From the NCBI GenBank assembly GCA_049299095.1, contig JBAQWV010000041.1:124001-188000 (forward strand): a stretch of 64,000 bases of DNA, in the 5' to 3' direction. This document shows, piece after piece, positions 24,099-32,499 of this stretch; the first letter of the stretch is position 1, and the number at the start of each line of letters is the position of its first letter. The DNA is from JAAEKA01 sp049299095. Lineage in GTDB: Bacteria > Chloroflexota > Anaerolineae > JAAEKA01. Both the position numbers and the translations under genes were made by a program. The notes beneath the pieces are model-generated. The model searched no databases, was not told the DNA's origin, and saw nothing but the letters and a program-made list of their open reading frames with translations.

Positions 24099-24794
24099 TT
24101 GGATTTTGAAGCTTTTTATGACGCCTACTGGCAGCAGCAGGGTGATCAGTTCGACCGCCGCCGCCAGAGCCTCTTGACGCGGCACATCCACGCCGGTGAC
24201 GAGGTGTTGCAGGTAGACTGCGGCCCCGGCGTGCTGGCGCAGCAACTCATAGAAAAGGGCGCCCACGTCACAGCCACCGACCTGTCTGCGGAGGCGATCC
24301 GCCGCGCCAGCAGTCGCGGCATCAATGCCCAGCAACTCAACCTGGATCGCCAGCCGCTGCCTTTCGCTGACGCCAGCTTTGACGTGGTAGTTAGCGATTC
24401 GCAGATCGAGCATCGCGTGGACTACGCCCGTTACCTGGACGAGTGCAGCCGCGTGCTGCGCCCCGGCGGGCGGCTGGTGCTGTGCGTCCCCAACACGGCC
24501 CATTGGCGCGTGCGCTGGGCGCTGCTGCGAGGCCGCTTCCCCTACGTTGAACACACCCCAACCGACTGGCTGCATCTGCGCTTTTTCACCCTGCCTGACC
24601 TGCGCGGCCTGTTGCACGCGCGCGGCCTGCGCATTGAGCATCTCGACGGCAGCGCCAGCCTGTGGGTACGCGGGTTGTACCCCACCTTCCTGCGCAGCGG
24701 CCTGCCCGCGCGCGCGTACGAGGCTCTGGCACACCGCCGCCCCAGCCTGTTTGCGCGTGACCTGATCCTGCTGGCGCGCAAAGGAGCGGCATGA
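24099..24794 (+). CDS. Class I SAM-dependent methyltransferase
   Basis: A 231-residue methyltransferase with a class I SAM fold: motif I is 'VLQVDCGPGVLAQQL', the acidic residue of motif II is in 'VTATDLS', and motif III-IV 'PFADASFDVVVSDSQIEH' is of the Methyltransf_11 type. The start is TTG 24099 with AGGAA eight bases upstream. The stop overlaps the flippase start as ATGA, so it belongs to the polysaccharide export operon and may methylate a sugar or a lipid-linked intermediate. Confidence 0.87.
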   Translation: MDFEAFYDAYWQQQGDQFDRRRQSLLTRHIHAGDEVLQVDCGPGVLAQQLIEKGAHVTATDLSAEAIRRASSRGINAQQLNLDRQPLPFADASFDVVVSDSQIEHRVDYARYLDECSRVLRPGGRLVLCVPNTAHWRVRWALLRGRFPYVEHTPTDWLHLRFFTLPDLRGLLHARGLRIEHLDGSASLWVRGLYPTFLRSGLPARAYEALAHRRPSLFARDLILLARKGAA

Positions 24795-26275
24795 CCACGC
24801 TGAAAGGCCGCGTTTCGCGCGGGCTGTTCTGGGAGGGTGGCGCTTCGCTGATCGGCCAAGGCATGGGCTTTCTCGTCACCTTGCTGCTGGCGCGGCTGCT
24901 CACTTCCGAGTACTTTGGCCTGATCGCCATCGCCACTTTGGCGATTCAATCGTTGGTCTTTTTGCAAGAACTTGGCTTCAGCGCAGCCCTGGTGCATCGG
25001 CAGCACGAAGTCGAGGCCGCGTCCAACACTGCCCATTGGACAATCATCATCAGCAGCGCCTTGCTTTATGGCATTGCCTTCGTAGCCGCACCGCTGGTGG
25101 CCCGCTTTTTCCACAGCCCGGAAGTTACCGCGGTGCTGCGCGTGCTGGCTCTGACAATGGTGATCAACAGCTTGAGCCGCGTGCCGCTGACATTGCTCAC
25201 CAAGAGCCTGGACTTTCGCAAGAAGGTGTTGCCAGAAGTTGTGGCCGCGTTTATCGGCAATCTGACCGCGCTGGCGCTGGCATGGGCAGGATGGCGTGTG
25301 TGGGCGCTGGTAATGGGCGAACTGGTGACCGCATCGTTTACCACCATTCTGGCATACACGGTTTCCACCTGGCGACCACGCTGGCAATTCAGCCGCACCT
25401 ACTTCAATCAACTGTTTGGCTATGGGAAACATGTCACCCTGAGCCAGATTTTGATCTTTGGCATCACCAATATTGACGATATGTTCGTGGGACGCATGGC
25501 CGGACAGGCCGCTTTGGGCCAGTACGGCATGGCCTACAAGATTTCCAACACCCCTGCCACCAACATCACCCGTCTGGTCAATCGCGTCACTTTTCCCGCG
25601 TTCAGCATCCTGCAAGCTGATCGGGAACGGATGCACAACGCCTTTTTTCGCCAAATTCGCGTAGTAAGTGTGCTGGCCCTACCGATTGGCGTAGCTACGG
25701 TGCTGTTTGCCCATGATTTCGTTACTGCTGTCATGAACGAAAGCTGGATTCCAGCCATCTTGCCGATGCAAATTCTGGCAGTGTACGGCGTCATTCGCTC
25801 CATTGCTGCCAACATGGGTGTAATCTTTCAGGCAGGCGGCAAGCCAGAGTGGCTCTCGCGCATTGCCATCTGGCGCTTGCTAACGATGGCCGCGCTGCTG
25901 TATCCGGTGACACGCTGGGGCGGCATCGTTGGTGTTTCCTGGCTGTCCACCGGCGTGGCTGTGGTGGACTTCTTCATCTCAGCCTATTTAGTAGATCGCA
26001 TTTTATCGGCACGAATGGCAACGTATGGTAAGATAGTAGCGCCCCTGTTCCTTTGCGCCGCGTTGGCTGGTGGACTGGGGTATGCTGTCAATCGTGGCCT
26101 GCTGGCCGCGGGTGTCTGGGATGCCGCGGCCTTGCTGGCTGGCGGCGCGGTGATGAGCCTCGTTTACGCTGCGTTGGTATGGCGCTTCGATGCGCACCTG
26201 CGCGCCGAGCTGGCGCAGCCGCTAGCCAGTCTTCGGATGCGTATCCGTCAGATGCGTCCGGCCAGCCGCTCTTAG
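24791..26275 (+). CDS. Lipopolysaccharide/oligosaccharide flippase (Wzx-like, MOP superfamily)
   Basis: A 494-residue membrane protein with about 14 hydrophobic segments and the N-terminal pattern 'GRVSRGLFWEGGASLIGQG...LLARLLTSEYFGLIAIA' typical of polysaccharide biosynthesis flippases (Polysacc_synt/WzxC type). It would translocate a lipid-linked oligosaccharide across the membrane. It overlaps the upstream methyltransferase gene by four bases and is followed after 65 bases by the Wzz-like gene. Confidence 0.92.
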   Translation: MTTLKGRVSRGLFWEGGASLIGQGMGFLVTLLLARLLTSEYFGLIAIATLAIQSLVFLQELGFSAALVHRQHEVEAASNTAHWTIIISSALLYGIAFVAAPLVARFFHSPEVTAVLRVLALTMVINSLSRVPLTLLTKSLDFRKKVLPEVVAAFIGNLTALALAWAGWRVWALVMGELVTASFTTILAYTVSTWRPRWQFSRTYFNQLFGYGKHVTLSQILIFGITNIDDMFVGRMAGQAALGQYGMAYKISNTPATNITRLVNRVTFPAFSILQADRERMHNAFFRQIRVVSVLALPIGVATVLFAHDFVTAVMNESWIPAILPMQILAVYGVIRSIAANMGVIFQAGGKPEWLSRIAIWRLLTMAALLYPVTRWGGIVGVSWLSTGVAVVDFFISAYLVDRILSARMATYGKIVAPLFLCAALAGGLGYAVNRGLLAAGVWDAAALLAGGAVMSLVYAALVWRFDAHLRAELAQPLASLRMRIRQMRPASRS

Positions 26276-26340
26276 CAACTGTTAGAGTGTCAGAGTTTTT
26301 ACAACAAGACAAAGACCCAAAAACTTTCAGGTAACACCCT

Positions 26341-27600
26341 ATGCACGCAGGTACCAAGTTCTCCAATCAACGCCCCGCGACACGGTCAGGACTCTCCATC
26401 CTGGCGATTTTGCGTCGCCGCTGGTGGTTGATTGGCCTTATTATGCTGGGCGCTGTGTTGGTGACACTGGTCGTCTCGTTGCAGGCGCCGCCCACCTACC
26501 GTTCGTCGCTGCGCCTGCAAGCGTTGGCCCTCGACGATCAGGAAGTCGCGCTTTACACCCGCCGCTCGACCGGTGCAGCCAGCGATCAAATCGCGCTGAC
26601 GCAATTCAATTTCAACGAAACCCTACAGAATTCGCTGATCGCCTGGCGTACCATTGACGATCTCGATCTCGACATGAGTGCCAGCCAATTGCTCAGCTCA
26701 CTCACCACCAGCGCCGCGGGCGATTTCGTTTCTGTCACCTACGATGCGACTTCACCACAGCAAGCAATGGACGTACTCAACCGGCACGTGGACAACGCAT
26801 TGGCTTACTACAACACCATGCGTTCGCGCCCGGCCAGCGTCAGCGGCCAGTTTGTCAACGAGCAGATGAACGCACAGGGTCAAACGCTGAAAAAAGCGCA
26901 GGACGCCCTGCTGCAATTCCAGTTGGAGCACAACGTCGGCGACCTTCAGCGCGAGATCAACGCGGTGCAGGACGAGTTGCGCAACCTGCGCATTGCGCGG
27001 GATGCCGCAGTGGCCGAAGCCGCCCAGGCCGACGCGCTGATCGCACAATACAACGCCCAAGCCGATGAAACGCAGACCGACCTGGCCGCGGCGCAGCAAG
27101 CCCTGACTGACCTACTGGGACGCACGCCGAACAATCCCACCTTGGCCCAGCAGGTGCAGCTTGATACACAGACCGACCAGGTCAACAGCCTGCGCCAGGC
27201 CCAGCGCGATCAGCGCAACGCGGCCAATTCGCAGCGCGCGATTGCCGCAGGGCAGCGTGCCCTGGCCGCGCAGCAGGAAACACAGATCAACCAACGTTCC
27301 GGCGACTTGGCACAACTGATCGGCCTGAGCAGCGACTACAATGCGCTGGAGGCGGATCTGGAAACCGCCCAAGCCGATTACGAATTCCTGCGCAGCAAGG
27401 CGGCTGAAGCGCGGCTCAAGGAAGCGCAGGCGGTCAACGTCGGTTCGTTGCAGATCGTCGAGCCCGCGTTCCTGCCCACTGAACCCGGCACATCGCCCGC
27501 TTTGCAACTGGCGCTGCTGGTGGCGTTGGTCAGCCTGCTGGTCGGTGTGGTGCTTGCCATGCTGCTGGAATTCATCAACCCTACACCGGTGACCGCATGA
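26341..27600 (+). CDS. Wzz/polysaccharide co-polymerase-like chain length protein
   Basis: A 419-residue protein with one membrane helix near the N-terminus (about 28-50, after 'ILAILRRRWWLIGLIM'), a long extracytoplasmic region of predicted coiled coil (about 175-345, rich in Gln and Ala), and a second helix near the C-terminus (about 388-410). This two-helix layout is that of Wzz/PCP proteins, which set glycan chain length. There is no cytoplasmic tyrosine kinase domain. Its last four bases overlap the next methyltransferase gene (ATGA). Confidence 0.87.
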   Translation: MHAGTKFSNQRPATRSGLSILAILRRRWWLIGLIMLGAVLVTLVVSLQAPPTYRSSLRLQALALDDQEVALYTRRSTGAASDQIALTQFNFNETLQNSLIAWRTIDDLDLDMSASQLLSSLTTSAAGDFVSVTYDATSPQQAMDVLNRHVDNALAYYNTMRSRPASVSGQFVNEQMNAQGQTLKKAQDALLQFQLEHNVGDLQREINAVQDELRNLRIARDAAVAEAAQADALIAQYNAQADETQTDLAAAQQALTDLLGRTPNNPTLAQQVQLDTQTDQVNSLRQAQRDQRNAANSQRAIAAGQRALAAQQETQINQRSGDLAQLIGLSSDYNALEADLETAQADYEFLRSKAAEARLKEAQAVNVGSLQIVEPAFLPTEPGTSPALQLALLVALVSLLVGVVLAMLLEFINPTPVTA

Positions 27601-28457
27601 AGCCACTCTACCAAACCATTGCTGCCTGTCCCGACTGTCGCGGCCCGTTAACCTGGCAGGCAGGCGGCCAGCAATGCCGCTGCGACGCGTGCGACCGCGC
27701 GTATGCGGTCGCGGATGGCGTGGCGTGGATGCTGCTGGACGCAGCCGGCCAGCCCTTGCCGCCCCAGCCAGCCCCACCGCCGCCGCCAGCAACCACGATA
27801 CGCAAGCTGCAACGCGCGCTGCCGTCGGCTAATTTCGCGTACAAGACTGCACGCAGCCAGCACCGTATTCCGCAGTTTGTCGAGCGCCTCGGCCCGGCCG
27901 CCACGATTCTGAACCTCGGTTCCGGGCGCACAAATTTCGGCGAGCGCGTGGTTAACCTCGATATCGGCCCCTGGCTGCATGTGGATGTGGTGGCGGTGGG
28001 CGAGCGGCTGCCGGTTGCAGATACCAGCCTAGACGGCGTGATCACGCAAGGCGTGTTGGAGCATGTACCAGATCTGCGCACCACCGTGGCCGAGATTGAT
28101 CGTGTGCTGCGCCCCGGCGGCCTGGTCTATCACGAAATCCCTTTCATTCAAGGCTATCACGCCTCGCCCAACGACTTTCGCCGCTTCACCTCGGTCGGCA
28201 TCGCCGAGCTAGCTCCCGGTTACGTCATCGTGGAACAGGGCATTGCCGTTGGCCCCAGCTCCGCGCTGATGTGGATTGCCAGCGAATGGCTGGCGTTGTT
28301 CTTCTCCTTCCGCAACGAAACCTTGCTAAAGATTGGTCGGCGCGTCTTCCCCTGGCTGCTGACACCGCTCAAATGGCTGGATGCGTGGCTGGAAGGCCAC
28401 CCGCGTGCCGAACTGATTGCCTCTGCGTTTTACATCATCGCGCGCAAACCGGAATAA
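27597..28457 (+). CDS. SAM-dependent methyltransferase with N-terminal zinc-ribbon (Trm112-like) segment
   Basis: A 286-residue protein. The N-terminus has 'CPDCRGPL' and 'CRCDACDRAY', a four-Cys zinc ribbon like the Trm112p-type segment found ahead of some methyltransferases. A Pro-rich linker leads to a methyltransferase domain with 'TILNLGSGRTNFGE' and 'DGVITQGVLEHVPDLR', and 'VLRPGGLVYHEIPF'. It is translationally coupled to the Wzz-like gene and probably modifies a surface glycan or its lipid carrier. A terminator follows. Confidence 0.87.
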   Translation: MKPLYQTIAACPDCRGPLTWQAGGQQCRCDACDRAYAVADGVAWMLLDAAGQPLPPQPAPPPPPATTIRKLQRALPSANFAYKTARSQHRIPQFVERLGPAATILNLGSGRTNFGERVVNLDIGPWLHVDVVAVGERLPVADTSLDGVITQGVLEHVPDLRTTVAEIDRVLRPGGLVYHEIPFIQGYHASPNDFRRFTSVGIAELAPGYVIVEQGIAVGPSSALMWIASEWLALFFSFRNETLLKIGRRVFPWLLTPLKWLDAWLEGHPRAELIASAFYIIARKPE

Positions 28458-28472
28458 ACGAACCGCTTCCCC

Positions 28473-28497
28473 AGCCCCGCAAGGGGCTTTATCTTTT
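28473..28497 (+). terminator. Terminator of the polysaccharide export operon
   Basis: AGCCCC-GCAA-GGGGCT (28473-28488) is followed by TTATCTTTT. Confidence 0.75.
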
Positions 28498-28531
28498 CAA
28501 ACAGGGGGTTTTATCCCTCTCATCCCCGCAC

Positions 28532-29263
28532 TCACGGCCCTTGCGGCTGTAAAAAGCACACCAATCCATCCACGATGCCATCCGCCGCCGTAGCGGGCTG
28601 TTCCCCGATCAGCGACCAGTCCCCGCCCAAATAACCAACCTCAATAATTGCGCCGGGGGTTTGTGTTGCCGCACGTCGAAACGCATGGTACTGCGTCATA
28701 TCGTTCGTGACGGTGTTGAAATCAAAGATCAGGCCAGTGGTCGCCGCGTAAGCATCTGACAGGCACGTCACGAGGCGATCTTCCACCGCGGGCATGGCGC
28801 TGTCCGCCCAGCGCGCAACCTTGAAACCGCTACGCTCGATGCACGAATCCGCATGGATCGAGATCAGCGCGTCCGCCATATAACCGTTCAGCCGCGGGTC
28901 GTATTCGCCCAGCACATCCACCGTCGCGCCCGCGCGCTGCAAGCGTTGCTGCACCCGTTCGGCAATTGGGGCAATCGTCGCCACCTCGGTGCGGCCATCG
29001 TCACAAATCGCGCCCGAATCAAAATCGCGATGCCCGGAAATCACGCCGATGTGTCGCCCGCTCAACGCCAGCCGATCCGCCGGTGCGCTCCCAAGATCAG
29101 ACAGAAACAGAGCGGCTGGGCCAGCGCTGCCACCCATCCAGGCAAAAGCCGCCAGCAGGCCGATCATCACCACAATCAACAGCGTCACACGCCGTTCGAG
29201 CGCGCGGTTATCCGTCGGCTTGGGGGCCGGAGTGGCTGGCTTACTGCTGGATTTCTTCGCCAT
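28532..29263 (-). CDS. N-acetylmuramoyl-L-alanine amidase (Amidase_3)
   Basis: A 243-residue zinc amidase that would cut the bond between muramic acid and the peptide in peptidoglycan. A membrane anchor or signal lies at about 25-43. Metal and catalytic residues fit the Amidase_3 family: His78 in 'ISGHRDFDSG', Glu93 in 'GRTEV', His137 in 'ISIHADS' and Glu208 in 'AIIEVGYL'. It is single-domain with no cell wall-binding repeat. Oriented against its neighbours, it is divergent from mtaB. Confidence 0.87.
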   Translation of the reverse strand: MAKKSSSKPATPAPKPTDNRALERRVTLLIVVMIGLLAAFAWMGGSAGPAALFLSDLGSAPADRLALSGRHIGVISGHRDFDSGAICDDGRTEVATIAPIAERVQQRLQRAGATVDVLGEYDPRLNGYMADALISIHADSCIERSGFKVARWADSAMPAVEDRLVTCLSDAYAATTGLIFDFNTVTNDMTQYHAFRRAATQTPGAIIEVGYLGGDWSLIGEQPATAADGIVDGLVCFLQPQGP

Positions 29264-29326
29264 ACCACCATGATACCGAATGCCCCGCGTGCGTGCAAGT
29301 CCGCTGCGCGTCCGCAGCCATCATCT

Positions 29327-29355
29327 TTGACAGCCCCGCGGGGACGTGCTATGCT
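29327..29355 (+). promoter_or_regulatory. mtaB promoter, apparently giving a leaderless mRNA
   Basis: A perfect TTGACA (29327-29332) and a TATGCT -10 box (29350-29355) are spaced 17 bases. The ATG of mtaB (29365) begins only nine bases after the -10 box, so transcription would start at or within a few bases of the start codon. Confidence 0.6.
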
Positions 29356-29364
29356 TGCGCCGCC

Positions 29365-30657
29365 ATGAAGATTTATTTAGAAACGTTGGGCTGTCGCCTC
29401 AACTGGAGCGAAATGGAAATGCTGGGCCGGCAGTTGACCGCCGCAGGTCACGGGGTGGTAGATGCCCCCGAACAGGCCGATGTGTGCGTACTCAACACCT
29501 GCGCGGTCACGGGCGAGGCCGCGCGCAAGTCGCGCCAGCTCGCGCGCAAGCTGATGCGCAGCAACCCCTCCGCGCGGCTGGCAATTACCGGCTGCTATGC
29601 CACGCTGGCCCCGCAGACGGTAGCCAGCCTGCCCAACGTTGAATTGGTGGTGGACAACAGCCAAAAAGATCGGCTGGCTGAGTTGCTGCAACCGTGGGCT
29701 GCCGAGCTGGACGGCGAACAATGGCGGCGACTGGCTCCCGACGCGCCGCTGCACCTGCCCAGCCGCACGCGCGCCTTCATCAAAGCCCAGGATGGCTGCG
29801 ACAACCATTGCACTTTTTGCATCGTCACCGTAGCCCGCGGGGCAGAGCGCAGCAGGCCGGTGGCCGAGATCGTGGCCGAGGTACAGGGCCTGGCAGACGC
29901 GGGCTATCAGGAAGCGGTGCTGACCGGCGTTCATCTCGGCGGCTATGCTGACGGCGCGGCCGCGCTGCCGGAGCTAGTAGCCGCGTTGCTGGCGCATACG
30001 ACGTTGCCCCGCCTGCGGCTCAGCTCGCTGGAGCCGTGGGATATTGACCCAGCCTTTTTCGATCTGTGGCCGCGCAGCGCAGGCCGCTTGTGTCCCCATT
30101 TGCACCTGCCCTTGCAGGCTGGTTGCGACAAGACGCTCAAGCGCATGGCGCGGCGCACGCGCACAGCCGGTTTTAGCGAGCTGGTCGCGCAGGCGCGGGC
30201 GCGCATCCCCGATCTCACGCTAAGCACCGACATCATCGTCGGCTTCCCCGGCGAGACAGACGCCGACTTTGCCGAAAGCCTGGATTTTATCGCCGCGCTC
30301 GACTTTGCGCACGTGCATGTGTTTCCATACTCAGCACGCGAAGGCACAGCCGCGGCCACGTTCAGCGGCCAGGTTCCCGTTGAGGAGCGGCGGCAGCGTG
30401 TGGACGCGGTGGAAGCCGTGGCCCGGCACAGTGGCGAAAGAGTGCGCCGCGGCTTCCTGGGCACGGTACGCCCGGTGCTGTGGGAGGCGTTGGAACGTCC
30501 GGCCAACGGTGATGGCCCGCTGTGGAGCGGCTTGACCGACAATTACCTGCGCGTGCAGGCGGTTGGTCCGCACGGCGTGGCTCTGCAAAACCGCATCACC
30601 CTCGCCCAGCTCACCCATCTGGACGGCGATATAGTGTGGGCAAAGTTGCTGGTTTGA
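29365..30657 (+). CDS. mtaB: tRNA (N6-threonylcarbamoyladenosine(37)-C2)-methylthiotransferase MtaB
   Basis: A 430-residue radical SAM methylthiotransferase that converts t6A37 to ms2t6A in tRNA. The N-terminal UPF0004 domain supplies Cys10 ('LETLGCRLN'), Cys46 ('LNTCAVTG') and Cys77 ('ITGCYA') for the second iron-sulfur cluster; the radical SAM motif GCDNHCTFC gives Cys145, Cys149 and Cys152. The radical SAM core continues with 'LSTDIIVGFPGET' and a short C-terminal TRAM-like region is present. The ATG at 29365 has no ribosome binding site, in agreement with the predicted leaderless promoter. The frame is open further upstream, but only across the divergent amidase gene. Confidence 0.94.
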   Translation: MKIYLETLGCRLNWSEMEMLGRQLTAAGHGVVDAPEQADVCVLNTCAVTGEAARKSRQLARKLMRSNPSARLAITGCYATLAPQTVASLPNVELVVDNSQKDRLAELLQPWAAELDGEQWRRLAPDAPLHLPSRTRAFIKAQDGCDNHCTFCIVTVARGAERSRPVAEIVAEVQGLADAGYQEAVLTGVHLGGYADGAAALPELVAALLAHTTLPRLRLSSLEPWDIDPAFFDLWPRSAGRLCPHLHLPLQAGCDKTLKRMARRTRTAGFSELVAQARARIPDLTLSTDIIVGFPGETDADFAESLDFIAALDFAHVHVFPYSAREGTAAATFSGQVPVEERRQRVDAVEAVARHSGERVRRGFLGTVRPVLWEALERPANGDGPLWSGLTDNYLRVQAVGPHGVALQNRITLAQLTHLDGDIVWAKLLV

Positions 30658-30808
30658 GCGGGTTGGAGGGCTGCGACCTGACAGCTCCTTCCCCTGACGG
30701 GTATCGAAATAACCAAAGCAACTGTTCACTTCATATATGTCCGCCAGGCTGAATAGTTACTATTTTTCACGGTTCACGCTTCACTCCTTCCGTCTCACGG
30801 AGGTTCCC

Positions 30809-31156
30809 ATGACCCAGGATTGTGTCTTTTGCAAGATCGTAGCTGGCGACATCCCCGCCAAAATCGTCTATCAGGACGAGCAAGTCACCGCGTTTCATGA
30901 CATCAACGCGCAAGCGCCAGTGCATGTGCTGATCGTGCCCAACCGGCACATCGAGTCGCTGGCACAGACGCAGCCTGGCGATCAGGCGCTGCTGGGCCAT
31001 GTCATGGCCACTGCGTCGCTGGTGGCCGAGCGCACCGGCATCGCCGCGGGTGGCTATCGCACCGTGTTCAACGTCGGGCGCGACGCAGGAATGGCCGTCT
31101 ATCACCTGCATTTGCACGTCCTCGGCGGGCGCAAGCTGGCCTGGCCCCCCGGTTGA
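30809..31156 (+). CDS. HIT family (HinT-like) nucleotide-binding protein
   Basis: A 115-residue histidine-triad protein that hydrolyses purine nucleoside phosphoramidates. It begins 'DCVFCKIVAGDIPAKIVYQD' and ends with the triad HLHLHVLGGR. Of the zinc-binding CxxC, Cys5 and Cys8 are present. ATG 30809 has GGAGG five bases upstream; upstream in-frame codons are not conserved. Its gene ends 22 bases before the next gene. Confidence 0.94.
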   Translation: MTQDCVFCKIVAGDIPAKIVYQDEQVTAFHDINAQAPVHVLIVPNRHIESLAQTQPGDQALLGHVMATASLVAERTGIAAGGYRTVFNVGRDAGMAVYHLHLHVLGGRKLAWPPG

Positions 31157-31178
31157 TCTTTTTCGACGAGGTGAGTTT

Positions 31179-32408
31179 GTGACAACATCCAACAGCCCGG
31201 CGCTGTGGTCACGCGCCGCAGCCGACGATCTGGCGCGCGGCCTGCTCAGCCCCCTGACCTGGTCTGTTTTGAGCCATTCAGCAGAGCGTGCCATGCGCGC
31301 CCATTATCGCGCCTGGGGTATCACCCTGCCCGCAGACGCGCGCATCTGGCGGCGCATTGAGGGTCGCGCCTACCTGAACACCGGCGTGCTGACCACAGCC
31401 GATCAAGCCGTGGCCGCGGGCGAGGCAGAAACTGCGACCGGCGGCTGGCGTTTATTTGGTCGCAAGCCGGAAAGTCGCCACGCGGAATTGCTGCGCGCCC
31501 AACTGCAAGGCGCGCCCGCGGTATTTGCCGCGACGGCGCGCTGGTGGGAGCAGGTTAGCGCGCTGACCTGGCGGCAGGCCACCGTGTTACAGGTGATGGA
31601 AGAGATCGAGCCGCAGGCAGAAGCGGTGCTGACCGTGCGCGATTATCTGACCACTGGTCTGGGATCGAAGCGCCGTCAGCTTACGCGCTGGGTGGCCGAG
31701 TGGCAGCCAGACGCCCCGCACGCGCTCTTCGACGATCTGTTTGCCGGGCTGGATGGCCGTGAGGGTTGGGCGCAGTATCGCTACGACCTGCAAAGCCTGC
31801 TCCAGGCGGCGCGACAAAACGCAGCGGCGGCTACATGGCTGCGCAGCGGCGACGGGAACGCGCCCGCGGGCGCGTTTGGTGACGCGCTGGCCGGCTTTTT
31901 GGCCGCGTATGGCCGCTGGGCTGATCAACCGCTCGAAGTCGCCAGCGCGCGTTGGGCCGAAGCGCCCGTCACGCTGTACAGTCGGCTGGCCGCGCGGTTG
32001 GCCGAGCCACCCGACCCGGCTTTGCTGAGCCTCCAGGCTGCACACACACGCCGCGCGGCTGCGGCACAAGCCTTGACCGCACGGCTGGATACCAAGCAGC
32101 AGCGTCTGTTTACCCCTGTTTTCGAGCAGTTACAGCAGATCGTAGAATTGTTGCCTGCCAGCCGTGCCGCGCTGGTGACGGTAATCGCGGCCGCGCGGCA
32201 GTGGTCGTTCGGCGCAGCACAGGAGGGCATGGCCGATGGCCGCCTGCTGGCCGCGGACGATGTGTTCCTACTGGAGTTAGAAGAACTGAAGCAGTTGATG
32301 ACGGGCGAGTTGAACGACGCGGCGCAGGTGCAGGCTTTGGTGGCGCGGCGGCGGGCCGAGCAGGCGCGCTGGGCCGGCCAAGAGCCGCCAGAAATCATGC
32401 AGGACTGA
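31179..32408 (+). CDS. Protein resembling only the middle region of PEP synthase/rifampin phosphotransferase
   Basis: A 409-residue protein starting at GTG 31179 (GAGGTGA five to seven bases upstream). Recognisable phrases are 'LLSPLTWSVLS' and 'RRIEGRAYLNTGVLT' near the N-terminus, and 'DDVFLLELEELKQL' and 'RRRAEQARWAGQEPPEIM' near the C-terminus. In PEP synthases and rifampin phosphotransferases these lie between the ATP-binding domain and the swivelling phosphohistidine domain, and are followed by the catalytic His loop. Here both the nucleotide-binding and His domains are missing and the gene ends exactly at that boundary. No further domain remnant is seen downstream before the terminator. 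The similarity call is from memory of the family; function unknown. Confidence 0.75.
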   Translation: MTTSNSPALWSRAAADDLARGLLSPLTWSVLSHSAERAMRAHYRAWGITLPADARIWRRIEGRAYLNTGVLTTADQAVAAGEAETATGGWRLFGRKPESRHAELLRAQLQGAPAVFAATARWWEQVSALTWRQATVLQVMEEIEPQAEAVLTVRDYLTTGLGSKRRQLTRWVAEWQPDAPHALFDDLFAGLDGREGWAQYRYDLQSLLQAARQNAAAATWLRSGDGNAPAGAFGDALAGFLAAYGRWADQPLEVASARWAEAPVTLYSRLAARLAEPPDPALLSLQAAHTRRAAAAQALTARLDTKQQRLFTPVFEQLQQIVELLPASRAALVTVIAAARQWSFGAAQEGMADGRLLAADDVFLLELEELKQLMTGELNDAAQVQALVARRRAEQARWAGQEPPEIMQD

Positions 32409-32417
32409 ATGGGGGCG

Positions 32418-32453
32418 AAAAAAGCGCCGTGACGCCATTGTCAACGGCGCTTT
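32418..32453 (-). terminator. Bidirectional terminator between convergent genes
   Basis: A 10-bp stem (32421-32430 with 32444-32453) is followed on the minus strand by six T residues and on the plus strand by a shorter T run. It serves the convergent acyltransferase and PEP-synthase-like genes. Confidence 0.8.
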
Positions 32454-32499
32454 GCGCGGTTCATGCTCTCAAGCATGAACCGCAGCCAAACACGGGGAT

